Positions 13,517-31,766 of a stretch of DNA of 64,000 bases are shown piece after piece. Source of the DNA: Epiperipatus broadwayi (lineage: Eukaryota > Onychophora > Udeonychophora > Euonychophora > Peripatidae). The stretch is from positions 4,261,797-4,325,796 of the forward strand of contig JAQFVV010012498.1 of assembly GCA_028023455.1 (NCBI GenBank), read 5' to 3'. The translations under genes were made by a program, and so were the position numbers. Position 1 is the first letter of the stretch, and every line of letters begins with the position of its first letter. Below the pieces are notes generated by a model. That model saw nothing but the letters and a program-made list of their open reading frames with translations. It did not search any database and was not told the origin of the DNA.

Positions 13517-13960
13517 TTAAAGGAGAGCTCTGAGGAATAGATTATTAGGAATGAAAGAATCCATTAATTTACCATTTAAAGATATTGCAATTTTCCTATT
13601 AGAAAGTAGATTAGAAATTATGTTGATTATCCCAGGATTAATATCCATGTCAGCAAGCAAATGAACCGTGTGTGGAATCCAGACAGAATCAAATGCAGCT
13701 GCAATATCCACTGAACAACAATAAGTTTTGAGTTTCTATTCCTTATGATATGTTCAACAATTAATTTGAAAAGGCTAATAGTTTTTAACGTTGAAGCCCT
13801 TTTTTGCAAATTGACAGCTAGATATTTTTAAAATAATCTGATCCTGGATTTTATCCTTGATTATAGATTCAATAATCTTTATTAACAGAGGAGTCATTGA
13901 GATTGGCAGCAGATTTCCAAGAGGGGAAGGTATAATTTTCTTCTTGAGAAATGGTACCAT
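13517..13960 (-). pseudogene. LINE-B reverse transcriptase fingers and palm motif A
   Basis: 13775-13960 reads LGNLLPISMTPLLIKIIESI, matching the usual N-RPIS-TP-L-KI-E motif of LINE RTs. 13517-13711 reads MDIAAAFDSVWIPH, the motif A D-x3-AFD with an intact catalytic Asp, then GIINIISNLLSNRKIAISLNG. The frames change at least twice. This helps place LINE-B outside the RTE and LINE-C families of the same window. Confidence 0.8.
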
Positions 13961-14589
13961 GGCAATGGGATATAAATCATCAATTAACTGTGAACCTCAT
14001 ATTACAGATAATTGGTATAGAAAAGGCTTCAAGATGCTTTAGTATAAATTTTGAAATACCATGTAGACTAGGATGAGTCCTATCAGGTATTGATGCAAGT
14101 TTGGAACCAACATCTACTTCAAGTATTCCATGTGCTATATCACAGGTCTCATTATTTAACTCCTGTTGAAGTATAAAGTTAGAATAAGCTAATTTTGCTT
14201 GATAATGAAATAAAATTTTAATCTACATAGGAATCCCTGAAAATATGTCATCCCATATTTTAATAGCCATTGGAATCTTGGCTTTCATCTTGTAACCAAG
14301 AGCCCACCTTATATACTCTCTTGAAAATGTATGAGGTTTCTTAAAGGTATAATTTTGATTTTTTAATAGCCAGATACTCATAAAAATGTATTGTGTATTG
14401 AAAAAAAGTTGTTTTAGAGAGATAACCTTCTGTACTGCTGATTGACTCAGTGGTCATTTTTTCAGGCTTTCTTGAATTACATCAATTTCATTGAGAAGAG
14501 ATATTGGTCCTCTATTTACCTTAGTATAAAACTGTATTAATGTAGATAAAATGTTTATGAATAAACCAATCCTTTGTTGGTCCAAGAGA

Positions 14590-14606
14590 AAGTATTAGTA
14601 GATTTT
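14590..14606 (+). repeat. target-site duplication, right copy
   Basis: Identical to 10964-10980. RTE coding sequence resumes immediately after it. Confidence 0.9.
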
Positions 14607-16557
14607 GAACATGATTCAGATTTGAATGACATTAATAGGAAAATAAGTGATACACTTTTAAAAACTGCAACAAAGATAGCTGGTAGAAAAAAGCAGCAAT
14701 TGACCAATAAAATTTCTACTGAGACTAGAGAATTTATGAAGAAAAAAAGGAATATGTGAATATACAATAATGATGCATTCAAAAAGATTGAATATCTCAA
14801 ATTTTGCAAAATGGTGCAGAAAAGAGTTGGAAATGATATAAGAAAGTATAATGTTGAACCAGCAAGGAAAGCTGTAAAAGAGAATAAAAGTCTAAAGAGT
14901 GTAAAACAACATTTTGGTATTGGTAGGAAATTTATATCTGCAATAAAAAAATATGGCATTATGACTAAAAAGAGAGATGACATCATGAAATGTGTAGAAG
15001 ACTTCTATCAATAATTATATAGTAATAAAGAACAAGTGCCTCCTATACCTATTATATATTCCAAAATGGCCTGAATTTTGAATGAGGAAGTGAGACATGC
15101 AATTAAATTTATGAAGAAAGGGAACGCTCCATGTAATGATGGAATTATAATTGATATATTAAAAGAAGCAGGTGAAGAAATAGAAATTTTTTTAGCAAAG
15201 TTATATACCAAATGTCTAAATGATAAAGATGTAACAGATGATTGGAAGAATGCAGTATTAATATTAATATTTAAAAAAGTTAATAAAGAAAATATTAGAA
15301 ATTACAGACCTATCAGTTTTATACAAAATTTTTACTAAGATAATTACAACTCATCTACAGAAAACACTGGATTTCCACCAACCAATTGAAATAGCTGGAT
15401 TTAAAAGTGGTTTTAGTACAGTAGATCATTTCCATGTATTGAGGGAAATTATAGAAAGGACAAATGAATATGAGTTGCCATTATGATTAGGATTTGTAGA
15501 CTATGTAAAAGCATTTGATTCTACAAACATTTCTTCAGTGATTAAAGCATTGGATCATCAAGGTGTAGATCCAGGATATTGTCATATTTTAAAGAATATT
15601 TATAAAAATGCAACAGAAACAATTAGATTACATAATGATAGTAGGAAAATCAACATTGAAAAGAGTGTAAAACAGGGTGACTCCATATCTCCACAACTTT
15701 TTACAGCAGTACTGCAAGAAGTATTTTGATTTTGTGGATTAAAATGGGAAGCTAAAGTAGTGAAAGTAAATGGAGATTATTTAAGTCATTTATCTTACTG
15801 ATGATGCAGTTGTTTTTGCAAATAATTCTTTTGAGCTACAGGAAATGTTGCAGTAGTTATCAGATGAAAGAAGGAAAGTAGGACTAAAGATAAATGTTAA
15901 AAAGACTAAAGTAATGTTTAATAGATTTTCTCAAAATATGAAAATAAAGATTGATTATGATGAGTTAGAATAAGTTAATAGTTACAAATACCTTGGTCAA
16001 ATGATTAACACAGATGAAAATATAATGGATGAAATTAATCATAGAATTAAACTTGGTTGGAGTGCTTTTGGTAGAAATAACTTGATACTAAAAGAAAATA
16101 TGCCTATGTGTTTGAAAAGGAAGGTTTTTAATAAATGTGTTTTGCAGTTCTTACTTATGGATCTGAGACTCGGACACTTAATAGAAGAGTGATACAGAGA
16201 CTTCATACCACTCAAAGAAGTATGGACAGATGCATGTTGGGAGTAACAAGAAGGTATTGAAAACATAATGTATGGGTAAGAGAACAAACAGGTGTTACTG
16301 ACCACATTGAAAAAATTACAAGATTGAAGTGGAGTTGGGCTGGACATATTGTTAGAAGAGATGATAATAGATGGACAATTGAAATTTTAACCTGGATTCC
16401 AAGAGATTGTAAAAGACCCAGAAAGATACCACATGTGAGATGGATGGATGAAATAAGAAAATGTGCAGGGGTGATGTGGAGAAGAGAAGCTAAAGATAGG
16501 AAAAGATGGATTGAACTTAGAGAGACCTTCATCCTGCAGTGGATTGATAATGGTTGA

Positions 16558-16559
<2 letters not shown>
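14607..16559 (+). mobile_element. RTE-clade LINE, RT and 3' part (broken)
   Basis: Continuation of 10030-10980. Frames and stops alternate, but the order is canonical: linker (FEHDSDLNDINRKISDTLLK), VRHAIKFMKKGNAPCNDGII, WKNAVLILIFKK and NYRPISF (15235-15320), motif A LGFVDYVKAFDS (about 15490, preceded by a stop), SVKQGDSISPQLF (15664-15700), LTDDAVVF replacing YADDIVL at about 15795, VNSYKYLGQMI, and the C-terminal block LKWSWAGHIVRRDDNRWT ... RPRKIPHVRWMDEI (16324-16557). The element ends in TGATGA followed by a TA array. RTE elements commonly end in short tandem repeats. Without the insertion its length is about 2.9 kb, near full length for RTE. Confidence 0.9.

Positions 16560-16647
<88 letters not shown>
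16560..16647. repeat. (TA)n array at the RTE 3' end
   Basis: Pure TA directly after the RTE stop region and TGATGA. Probably grown from the element's own 3' repeat tail. Confidence 0.9.
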
Positions 16648-16649
<2 letters not shown>

Positions 16650-18110
16650 CGAGATATTCATCCAATTATTGTAATTATATATTATTTCTAAAATAATAAT
16701 AATTCTCCACAACAAGATTATACGGTCCTCAAGTTTTAGAAAGTGAGTAAACATCACATCCTGTTTTTAATGATCTTATAACATGAGTAAGGAAATGGAT
16801 CTAATATATTCATACATCCTCTGGGTGTAGTAATAAAAATATGAATATTCAAAACTGTATTTTCTACGTTAAAGTATATCAAATTTAGTCTTTAGTAATA
16901 TTTTGATTTGCTTGGCAACATTATCACCATTATCGATAGTCAGTTGTATTCTATTTCTGATAAACATGTATGTATATATTATTCAAATGGGAGTTTGTAT
17001 AACCGTAATATTCATTAAAAGCAATAAAAATCATTCATAGCATGGTATTAATTGCATTTGTTGTTGTTGAGCCTTAATTCGAATGTAGACTTGCACATTA
17101 AAATAGACGTGAACTCTCTTTAGCTATTCAAGTAAGAAGCTATATCTATCCTTGGTCTTTGTCAAAAGAAATTCTTTATTATTAGAAAACTTTTTTTTCT
17201 TTTGGAAATAAGCAATATCTACTTATAAAAATAATATAACTATTTTAAAAGAATAAAAACCAGATGTTCTTTTTTTTAATGACTTGCTTGTTGTCTCTCT
17301 TGTTTCCTAGTGACATAAAATGTTTATTGATGTTATAGACGACTAGCTTGCGGGGTTGCCTTATAAAATTTACTTAGCAATTATTGTTACAATTAAATTC
17401 ATTTTAATATAAATTACAAGCACATATATTCAAAACAAATTCATACACATCTAAGTCTAATGTGTTATTTATTTATTATGTCTATTGAAATGTGTATCTG
17501 TAAAAAAATTTTTTTTAAATACATTAGGATTATGACTTTACTCTTGAAAGTAAAAAACTACTTTAATTTCTATTGCAGTGAAATATACTTTTTAAAAAGT
17601 GAGTTAGCTATGTTTTAGAAATAAAATTATTAAATGAGTAGCCTATATTCCTTTAAGATGGTATAATCATATTAAATCATTATTAGTTTCTACATTTATA
17701 TTTCCAACTATTAAAAAAAATTTTTTTCATCACATAATGAGCTGAAGTATAAGAAATACATTGATTAGTCATTTCAACAATCAAGAATCTTATATAAAAT
17801 TTTCATAGTATATATTTATGATGGAGGTAGTGAAACATGCTCTAATCTATTACCAAATGTTTAACCAAATCAAAGTCCATGTCTTTGTGTAGTATATAGG
17901 CTTACTCATAAGATACATCAGTGCACTTATTTTTCTTTAAATGTTTTACTAGCATATAGCATGTTGATGTAAGAAATATATTGTACTTTGGAAAATATTT
18001 ATGAACACAATAGGTACAATCAAACTATAACATATATTGAAATATTGAGCTATGGATTTAATTGTAAGATCATATTTTCAACATAATACTTTATATCATA
18101 TATTTATGAT
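16648..18110. other. AT-rich spacer, nothing recognised
   Basis: No ORF, RNA gene or clear repeat was found on either strand. Confidence 0.55.
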
Positions 18111-19800
18111 TGCAGGTATGGTGGTAGGCCTGGGCAAGCTTATATAAACTGATGATGGATTTGGTGAGTAGTTTACCCATTGTAATGGGTGTGTATAACT
18201 CACCAACTGATACTAAAAGATTAAAAGGTGTGGGGGAATTGACAAGTCAAATGTTGAATGTTAAAAGACAAAATGCTAATAATATTATGATTTTCTGACT
18301 GAGTTTAGAATTACTTGTTGTAGGTTGTGCAACATAATGTAAGTTTCAGAAAACAGAAATTCAGTTGTAGATAAAGAGAAGTTGCGGATGGTCTTATGAA
18401 AACAAATTTAAGTGTTATGTAATTAATTAAGATTGATGGTGAAAGTTTGTACAGAGTAATCAGAAAACAGAGTGGAATTTTGTTTGATATCAATCAGGTG
18501 ATATAATCAGGGGGAGGGGTAAAAACAGAGATAAATGAGTGTAGCACAGTGCTTGTTATGGAATGTCACTGAGATAGATCTTGAAATACCTTGAGCATGT
18601 ATGAGTATAAAAGCTATGATGTGAATTCATTTTGAAGTAAATGTAGAATAATCAATATTAAAATCTTCCATTGGAATGATTGGATGGGGATAGTGGCATG
18701 CATTGTAATGACTGTTAGAATAATACATGTGATGATGATAGTACAAGGAGGGATATAGACAAAGATGATGTTTAATGTTATGATTCAGTGGTAGAAAGTG
18801 GTGTTTAAGAGGTGTGATTCAAAATGTAGGATTTTAATGGTGAGAATGAGTAGGCAGAAGTTATAATTAAATACATATGCCTGATAATCATGATGAAGTA
18901 CCCTGAAGCATATGCAAAAGCTCTGTCTATTGAGTTATGTAGCAGTTTCAATTTAATATCCTCTATAGATTTTTGTTTAAATCAGACAGAGCCCATGAGA
19001 CTAAAATAGTTAATCATTTTTTTCAGCCAGAAAAGATTTGATAATGAGTTAAGCCCTTGAACACTAAATGCTGCTATTTTCAGTATGGCTATGAATGGAA
19101 AAGAGAGGTGTATGGAGGGAAAACAGTGTGTGGAGAAGTGTGAATGAGTGGGTGAATCTCTTCAGCAGTTGAAATGGTGATATTTATTAAATTATTGTTT
19201 TGATACTGTTGGTAGAGAAATTTTGGTTGAATTTTTAATATTGTTGAAGGGCTTAATGTTTCCATAAGGGTGGTGTAATTGTCCAGGACATTAGTAGAGA
19301 CTGGCATGAGATCACCATCAGTGACCTTTGATTTTTGTGGTGATTGATTTATTTAGATTTTAAGATTTTCTCTTTTTTTCAAAGGGGAGGGTGAGATTAG
19401 GTATAGGTGACAGGCATGGGGAGGTTGTTCTATAATTTGTGATATTTTATTAACTATGATGTATATGTTTTGAAATAAATTCCAAAAAACTGGGTGCTGC
19501 AAGCAGGCAGCTATTTTGGCATTGATTTGAAACCATTGAGTTAAAAAAGGGGGATAGATTGGTTGAGCTCTGGGTCTGAGGCTGGCTATGTAAAAGAGGA
19601 GGAGGGTAAATGAGACATTTGATAAGGTTGAAATGTAAGATATATGGGTAAGGATTCTAAATGAGTGGGATTATGGGGATGGAATAAGAAATGGATGTGT
19701 GATTTGGAGTTATCATGGCTATTGAAGGCAAATTTGGAGAGTTATCTATGGTATAATTGAGAATTTAGTTGAGCAGCAAATAGTAATTAGTTTGTTTTCT
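18111..19800 (+). other. G-rich-strand segment, probable decayed insertion
   Basis: The plus strand is clearly enriched in G over C compared with its flanks, as in the plus-strand LINE-C copy at 38-41 kb. The possible translation VYNSPTDTKRLKG near 18190 is weakly endonuclease-like, but no diagnostic motif is present and stops are frequent. It could be a very old LINE, an LTR element or another transcribed sequence. I cannot assign it. Confidence 0.3.
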
Positions 19801-20870
19801 TCTTCCTCTCAATACTAGATTTAAACTTTAGATTGGCTAGTAAAATATACCATTTTAAAACGTAATTCAGAAATAAAAATTATTAAAAAATTGACAAAAT
19901 AAAAATATAGGAGTTAAATTATTTAACCAGTATTTTCTTCTTTAAAAAAAAAATACAAAAAAAAAAGTTTTCTTTTACATATTACATCTACTTTTTTTAT
20001 ATTTACTTAATATATTTTATTTTGTAAAAAAAAATATCATCATGCCATTCACATCCATCTCACAAATAATTTTCTATGCTTTTATTAAAAGGACGTGTTT
20101 TAGCAATGTATGCATTTAATTTACATAATTAAAATCTGTCTGCATATATCATATTCAAATAAATAATTTAGATCTAATTTTAAATCCCTGGTTCTAACCA
20201 ATTAAAAGCATTTTTAAATAATACGAATTTGTATCAATTCATCTTTTTTTATGCTATATAAAAGTAATTTAATATACCTTCTCTTGATTAATTTTGATCA
20301 GGATTATTTTTTTTTAATTACACAATTCATTTACAAACGTTCATGTGCTACATGACATAGTTTCAAATAATCCACAAAAGCCATTACTGTACATATATAA
20401 ATTTGTAACTGTGTTTCGTATTTTTTGATAATAAATATATTTGTTAGATATTTTTTCATATAATAATTGTAATATGATCATGAATTAAAAAAGATCAATG
20501 GTATTAAAACTCCTATTAGTTGAAATTAAACTTCAGATATCATCTCACGTCTTTATTTTAAAAACGTTACGTCTGTTGGAGGAATCAATGCAAAACTTCT
20601 TTTGTGAAATAGGATAGAAACAATCGATTTGCCAATCTATTTATGAATAGTCTAGAATTAAAATAGCAACAGAAAGTATTCGAAAATGTTTTTAGATCTT
20701 TAAAAAAATTATATTTAGAATATTTTCTTTCATACTACATAATTCTTTAGCGTACAGACATTAGATATAATTTTCATTGGGCGTTTATAAATCGTAACTT
20801 ACTGTATTTATCTGTAATATTTTTTGAAATACAATCATAATGCATATACTTGGAGTTTGAATGTAAAATA
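19801..20870. other. AT-rich spacer, nothing recognised
   Basis: Homopolymer-rich. No supported feature was found. Confidence 0.5.
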
Positions 20871-20936
20871 GGGGATTTGAACACAGACTTAGAGTGGATA
20901 GCTGAAGGGAGCTTAAAAGTCTGTGTTCAAATCCTC
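20871..20936. repeat. inverted repeat carrying a tRNA-like B-box in each arm
   Basis: Left arm 20871-20890 (GGGGATTTGAACACAGACTT) and right arm 20917-20936 are inverted copies matching at 19 of 20 positions, with a 26-bp loop containing GTGGATAGCTGAAGG (A-box-like). The right arm contains GTTCAAATCC, a good B-box. The loop plus right arm matches the SINE-like segment at 4848-4912. Confidence 0.8.
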
Positions 20937-26915
<5,979 letters not shown>

Positions 26916-27690
26916 AGGCTTTATATAACATTAATACTAAAAAAAAAAAAAAGAGGATAGAATTGATAATTCCTCTTTTAATAGAGTAATTTTGCCTTAC
27001 ATTAGGGGTGTTACTGATAAAATCAGTAGAAGACTATCTTGTTTTATTATAAAGACCACTTTTTCTACTGGAAAAAAAAGTGGTGATTGTTTGTATAAAC
27101 CTAAAGACGGAATATTTTTGGAACACCAAGGAGTTTATGAAATTCCGTGTTTCCAGTGCTCAAGAGGCTATGTGGATCAGTCTAATAGACGAATTAATGT
27201 CAGAATTAAGGAACATAAAAATGCTTTTCATCAAAAAATTAGCACATCAGTTTTTACTTCCCATTATTTAGAAACTGGTCACAAACCTAATTTTGACAAT
27301 ACAAGAATACTTGCTAATTTGGAAAGATATGATTTAAGAACCATGAGAGAGTCAATTGAAATATTAAAGAGACCTACTGTTTTAAATAGAACTGATGAAG
27401 CACAATGTATTCCAGCTATGTGGAAACCTCTCATTTTATCCAATATTAACTTAAAATTAATAGGTAAAAATACTGAGGGAAATAAACATTTTGATAAGCC
27501 TCATATTGTGAATACTGAACTTGAATCTCATTTTTCATCTCACACACAGTCATGTTATTTGGTAAGATCTAACAGTTTTTCTTTCAAAAGTTAACCTTGA
27601 TAATGGCGGTTGCTATTCTGTCAAAATATCGGTGTTTAATGGAAAACAATACACAGTATAGCCCAAAAAGTTATAATTTATCTGCATCAT
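26916..27690 (+). mobile_element. Penelope-like element, plus-strand inverted copy (5'-truncated)
   Basis: Sequence from GGCTTTATATAAC (about 26919) to CAGTATAGCCCAAAAAGTT (about 27675) is the inverted counterpart of about 25793-26556. The two copies therefore form a near-perfect long inverted repeat with about 360 bp of spacer that belongs only to the minus copy. It is followed by AT-rich sequence and a TA array. Penelope-like elements are known for inverted, 5'-truncated partner copies. Confidence 0.9.
26944..27594 (+). CDS. GIY-YIG endonuclease domain of Penelope-like element (open frame, truncated ORF)
   Basis: An uninterrupted frame of about 217 codons to a TAA at 27592-27594. It has no natural start, being the C-terminal part of a longer RT-endonuclease ORF. 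It contains KKEDRIDNSSFNRVILPYI, SRRLSCFIIKTTFSTGKKSG, VYEIPCFQCSRGYVDQSNRR (Cys pair plus GIY/YIG strands), INVRIKEHKNAF (Arg/His helix), HYLETGHKPNFDN, and RTDEAQ with a likely catalytic Glu. It is intact where the minus copy has a stop. No promoter or RT is attached, so it is unlikely to be active alone. Confidence 0.8.
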   Translation, partial: KKKEDRIDNSSFNRVILPYIRGVTDKISRRLSCFIIKTTFSTGKKSGDCLYKPKDGIFLEHQGVYEIPCFQCSRGYVDQSNRRINVRIKEHKNAFHQKISTSVFTSHYLETGHKPNFDNTRILANLERYDLRTMRESIEILKRPTVLNRTDEAQCIPAMWKPLILSNINLKLIGKNTEGNKHFDKPHIVNTELESHFSSHTQSCYLVRSNSFSFKS

Positions 27691-27716
27691 ATAACCGTGA
27701 AAACATTAAGTATAAC

Positions 27717-27718
<2 letters not shown>

Positions 27719-27797
<79 letters not shown>
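27719..27797. repeat. (TA)n array with TGTA interruptions at right end of the Penelope pair
   Basis: TA array broken by two TATG units. It sits just outside the 3' end of the plus copy and mirrors the array at 25687-25790. Confidence 0.9.
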
Positions 27798-27800
<3 letters not shown>

Positions 27801-30356
27801 GGCATTACAATTTAGTCAGTAGCTAAATTTGTAGTAATGTGCATAATTAAAAGAAAATGTAAAAACAAAAGTCATCATCACATTTTTATATAAAAAGGAA
27901 GCTATAGGGCATCCAAGTTTAAACCCTACAAGATCCAGTTCTAAAAGCTTAATATAGAAAGAGAGTGGGGCAACAGTTATATTCTTTATTTGTTTGTGTG
28001 TTGATAAAAAACTCAAAAAGAGTAGTACACACAGTTAATTATTCAGTATTTAATTTTTTTGTTAAAAAATAAAGTTATAACGCATATGTATAGGCAGTGT
28101 GTGTTATAAAAGCTATTTAGTTAGTCACTTTTAAATTACACATGTTAACTTTCTTTAAAACTAACCTACATTTGCTAAATTTTGATACCTTATTCTATAC
28201 TTCTATTTTTGCTTTTCTATAACTGTAATTTGGATTTAGAAGCTAAGGATTTAATTTTAAATATTATGGTTATAATTACTAAGCTAGCAATTAGATTATT
28301 TTAATGACAGTTTATAAATAATTTGAATGAGTGTGTGTGTACATTGCATACATAAACTACATTTTTATTTATTAAATATTGAAAGAAAAAGAAGAAAATC
28401 TGTTAAATTATCTTTTTTCTTACTCAACAATTTTTTGTGTATTATAAGTGTTGTTTTTCTGTTGAAAAACTTAGAGACGATGTGAGAAGTCTAATTTTAA
28501 AAATGTCTCATCTTAAGATCAAAAGAAAGAAGCTCAAATTTGAGATGTTACATAGGTGTAAAAAAAGGATTAAGACTATTTTTGCCATCAAAACAAAAGT
28601 TTGTCTAAAAATCAGGATAGTGAGATTTTTAGTACTATCCAGCTAATAAACGATTTGGTTGAAAATAAGTTATAAATCTATTTGAAAGAGGTGGTCAAAA
28701 ATATAAAAAAATTGGATATAAAAACAGTCTGGAAAATCAGTTGATATTGTGAGGAGACTTTTAAAAATTATTGAAACTAGAAAAGACAAGGATTTTTAGT
28801 TTGACCCAATATTCTTTTTTTAAATCATTTTTTTTTAATATAACGTTTTGAAGGTTAAAAATATAAGGATGTCGGGCTAGAAAAAAAATATATGTCTCAT
28901 CATGGGGCTTTTTCCAGGCCTATTTGGAACCAGCATATCATATAGAAAAGAAAAGATGTCTTGTCTGAAAAATAAAATTCTACACCTTTTAACTGACCGA
29001 GAGAAATAAGATGTTTTTAAATAGAAAGAAGAAAACATTCACCTGCATTTGAAGGTGATCAGAAAAAAAAGAGTAATCTACTGATAAATATTAAATCATC
29101 AAGTCTAATTAATTGTTCCAGTAACTGAGTTTAAACCCAAGAAAAAATTATAAATGTGAAAACAACTGCTGTACTTCATCCACTAAAAGAATCATGCTTG
29201 ACAGGAAGAGAGGAAAAGTTCATATAATAATTTCCAAATTGTCCACTAAAGCAAAGAACCTCAATAGCATCATCATCATCAAGTAATTATACACCTCAAG
29301 AAAGAGATTGTTCCAAAGAAAAACGGAAATGGTAGCTGCAAAATATAGACATTGAACAAGATAAATTTGAATTATTGGAAGTCGCTACAAAGAATGGAAC
29401 TGGTAATATAAGTTTTTCTTTTATATATTTTCTTTATGATATCAGAGACTTAGTAAAATTTTAGCAACAGAGTGGTATATTTTTGTTTAAAGAACTTTTA
29501 AAACAACCAAGATCAATTGAAAACCAGAATTTTTTAATAAAGATAAACATAAGCATTAATGATTTTATATGTACTAAAATTATGATTGTCTATTAACTTA
29601 AAGTTATGAAATGTTATTAATATGTAACATATTTTTTTTGTTGTTATTGTTATTTTGTTTTAAATAATATTTTTGTTATTATGGGGATAAAACACGCACA
29701 TACATAATAATATAATACTTGTTGCATATATGTAACTATGTGTGAATGTAAAACAATAGGCTATATCAAGAATATTAGAGTATTGTTCTTTAAGTTAAAG
29801 TATAGCATTTCAGAGGATAGAAGGGAGGGGGAGAAAAATAATTTAAAACTTGTTTCTAAAACTTGCTCTTTCCAAATTTACAAACAGTTATTTTTTGTCA
29901 TTCTACTTTACATGTTAGATTTATAAAAGTATGTGTGCCAATGAGTGAATTTTTTTTTTGTTGTTTATGAAATATTTTCTTGTGAAGTGAGAATCTTAGC
30001 AAATTTGACATCTAATTTAATATAAAATTATACCAGTTGCGGGAATGGGGGAAGAATTTAAAATTAATGTTATGATTTTAAAACAGTCGATTATGATTAT
30101 TGTTGTTATTGTTGATATCAATTTTCATGTAGATATAGAAAATTTTATGTATACATTAGAAATGCAGTAATAAATGTGAATTTGTTTTATTAAACGAGGT
30201 GTATATATTTCCTTAAGAGTATTTTCTTTATTAAGTGTGATCATTCATCATCAAGGTGAATATTAGCTATTTAAGTTCCAATTAGGTATACTAAGATTAG
30301 CCACTAATTATTAATTTCTGAAACTAAATTTTATGATTAGGCTTAGTCCTAAAGCT
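27798..30356. other. AT-rich region, no assigned gene
   Basis: 28437-28646 has a Lys-rich 69-codon frame on the plus strand (SLILKMSHLKIKRKKLKFEM) with no recognisable domain, and 28440-29400 is A-rich on that strand. 27816-28016 on the minus strand is a similar uninformative frame. I make no call. Confidence 0.5.
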
Positions 30357-30530
30357 ATGGTTGAAACCATTATTATTATCATCATCATCATCATCACATT
30401 TTAATCAATGAGCTGTTTAAATGTTTAAAGGCCATAAATAAATATTGATTTCTTATTATTATTATAATAACCACCATTCCATCATCTATTTCATGCAAGG
30501 ATGAGTGAATTGCCATCCTAAATTAATAAT
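30357..30530 (+). repeat. (ATC)n microsatellite and following imperfect ATT/ATAA tracts
   Basis: An ATC tract at about 30375-30396, then ATTATTATAATAA near 30456 and the segment CCATTCCATCATCTATTTC. The combination vaguely resembles (CAT)n-ended interspersed repeats seen in some molluscs, but the match is too weak to name. Confidence 0.4.
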
Positions 30531-30729
30531 AATAATCTGAGCTAATAAAACTTGTAAAGAAAAATATTGAAACACATTTATTATGTTGAGATCTAAGAAA
30601 TGATTTCTGTCTAATAAATTTATATACTCCACTTTAGTTTAAGGATGTTTTATGTTTAACTAAATATTATTGCATACAGTGATATGGGTCTAAAAGCAAA
30701 ATCCTCAATTTTTATTATAAATAAAGTAC

Positions 30730-30830
30730 CAAAAAGGGATTCAAACCTGGTACATGTGAAAAAGTTATAAATATAACTTTGTCTAGGTCCAGCTAACCTA
30801 GTGGCGCCCTGATAGACCATATTCACTTGT
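30730..30830 (-). repeat. tRNA-like SINE head fragment
   Basis: On the minus strand, GGGCGCCACTAGGTTAGCTGG (A-box region, about 30797-30816) is followed about 60 bp later by ACCAGGTTTGAATCCC (B-box, about 30736-30751). These match pol III internal promoter spacing. No tail or second copy was found in the window. Confidence 0.45.
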
Positions 30831-31437
30831 TGTTCCCATAGATACGCACTTGAGATCCAACCAAGAAATAAGAGTGAGTAAAATCTACAGTTGGATATAT
30901 TGAGAGATATTTGATTGAGTTACCAGTGTACTCACTCACTTGATTTCCATATACCTGAGTTATAATAGTTTGTTCTGAATAATAATTGCTTATAGTTTGA
31001 TCTACTTGTTTATTGAGGATACAATGCCTGCCTAACTAGGGTTTAAAATAGGCCAGACACCTTAAATGACTAGTCTACAGGCATTATTGTTTATAATTAT
31101 TGATACTGTGATATCTTTAATTTCTAATTATAGAAATGTTTAATTTATTCCTACTCATCATTTTAATATTTTTGTTCCATGACTATTATAGCTACTATCC
31201 AGGAGTATGTTTCATTTAATCCAATGTTATTTTAAATATTATGATCTTATACATTATAGACTACTCAGATATGGTAATGAATGTTTTGAACCTTTTATTT
31301 AAGTTACAATGGCAATATGTTGGAGATAGGCATATTGATGTTTTCATATATTTTTGGCTACAATGCCTTTGGACTCAGGTAAAAATATTTATAATGGTCA
31401 TATTTTATTTTAATTCTTTTGATCTACTCAATTTTGT

Positions 31438-31439
<2 letters not shown>

Positions 31440-31518
<79 letters not shown>
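31440..31518. repeat. two (TA)n arrays separated by TTCAA
   Basis: Arrays 31440-31482 and 31488-31518. TTCAA before the second array is mirrored by TTGAA after it, a short version of the flank-mirroring seen at 42.2 and 57.4 kb. Confidence 0.9.
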
Positions 31519-31520
<2 letters not shown>

Positions 31521-31761
31521 AAGCAGTCAGATATGAGTTTGATCCTAGCTTCATGACATCTAGCCATAAGCCCACTTCAAACCCTAGTACTAACCTTAAA
31601 TTTTCAATGCAATGGGGCTTTTATATGTTCAATCCATGCTAATTTCCATAAAGAATAACTTATTTCATAAATGCGTATTAAAATTAATTAGTTTCAGATT
31701 TAAATTGATCAGTTCTATTAAAAATTCATGAAGCTAGGATTGAACTCAGATCCGACTGCTT

Positions 31762-31766
<5 letters not shown>
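31516..31766. repeat. inverted repeat with TA arrays at both outer ends
   Basis: Arms 31516-31555 (plus) and 31727-31766 (inverted) match at 36 of 40 positions. Each arm begins TATTGAAGCAGTC next to a TA array and contains a B-box-like GAGTTCAATCCTAG (best in the right arm). The arms are separated by about 170 bp of unrelated sequence. The same TATTGAAGCAG terminus abuts the TA array at 42308. Confidence 0.85.

Larger units (their letters stand above)
10981..14589 (-). mobile_element. LINE-B, minus-strand LINE inserted in the RTE element
   Basis: A 3.6-kb insertion with a 17-bp target-site duplication. The T-run at the left junction is the poly-A tail of a minus-strand LINE, and 11030-11148 is its 3' UTR. 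It contains a pogo/Tigger-like element (11149-12108). The coding remnants run from right to left: RT at 13960-13000, then a connection domain, then a C-terminal Cys-His motif near 12500. It is 5'-truncated: no convincing endonuclease is seen in 14000-14589. Confidence 0.85.

Noticed and set aside
14555-14986. 143-codon minus-strand frame with hydrophobic runs
   Set aside because: Antisense of the RTE linker between endonuclease and RT.
30357-30530. Resemblance to (CAT)n-ended mollusc repeats
   Set aside because: Only short low-complexity matches; insufficient to assign a family or phylum.
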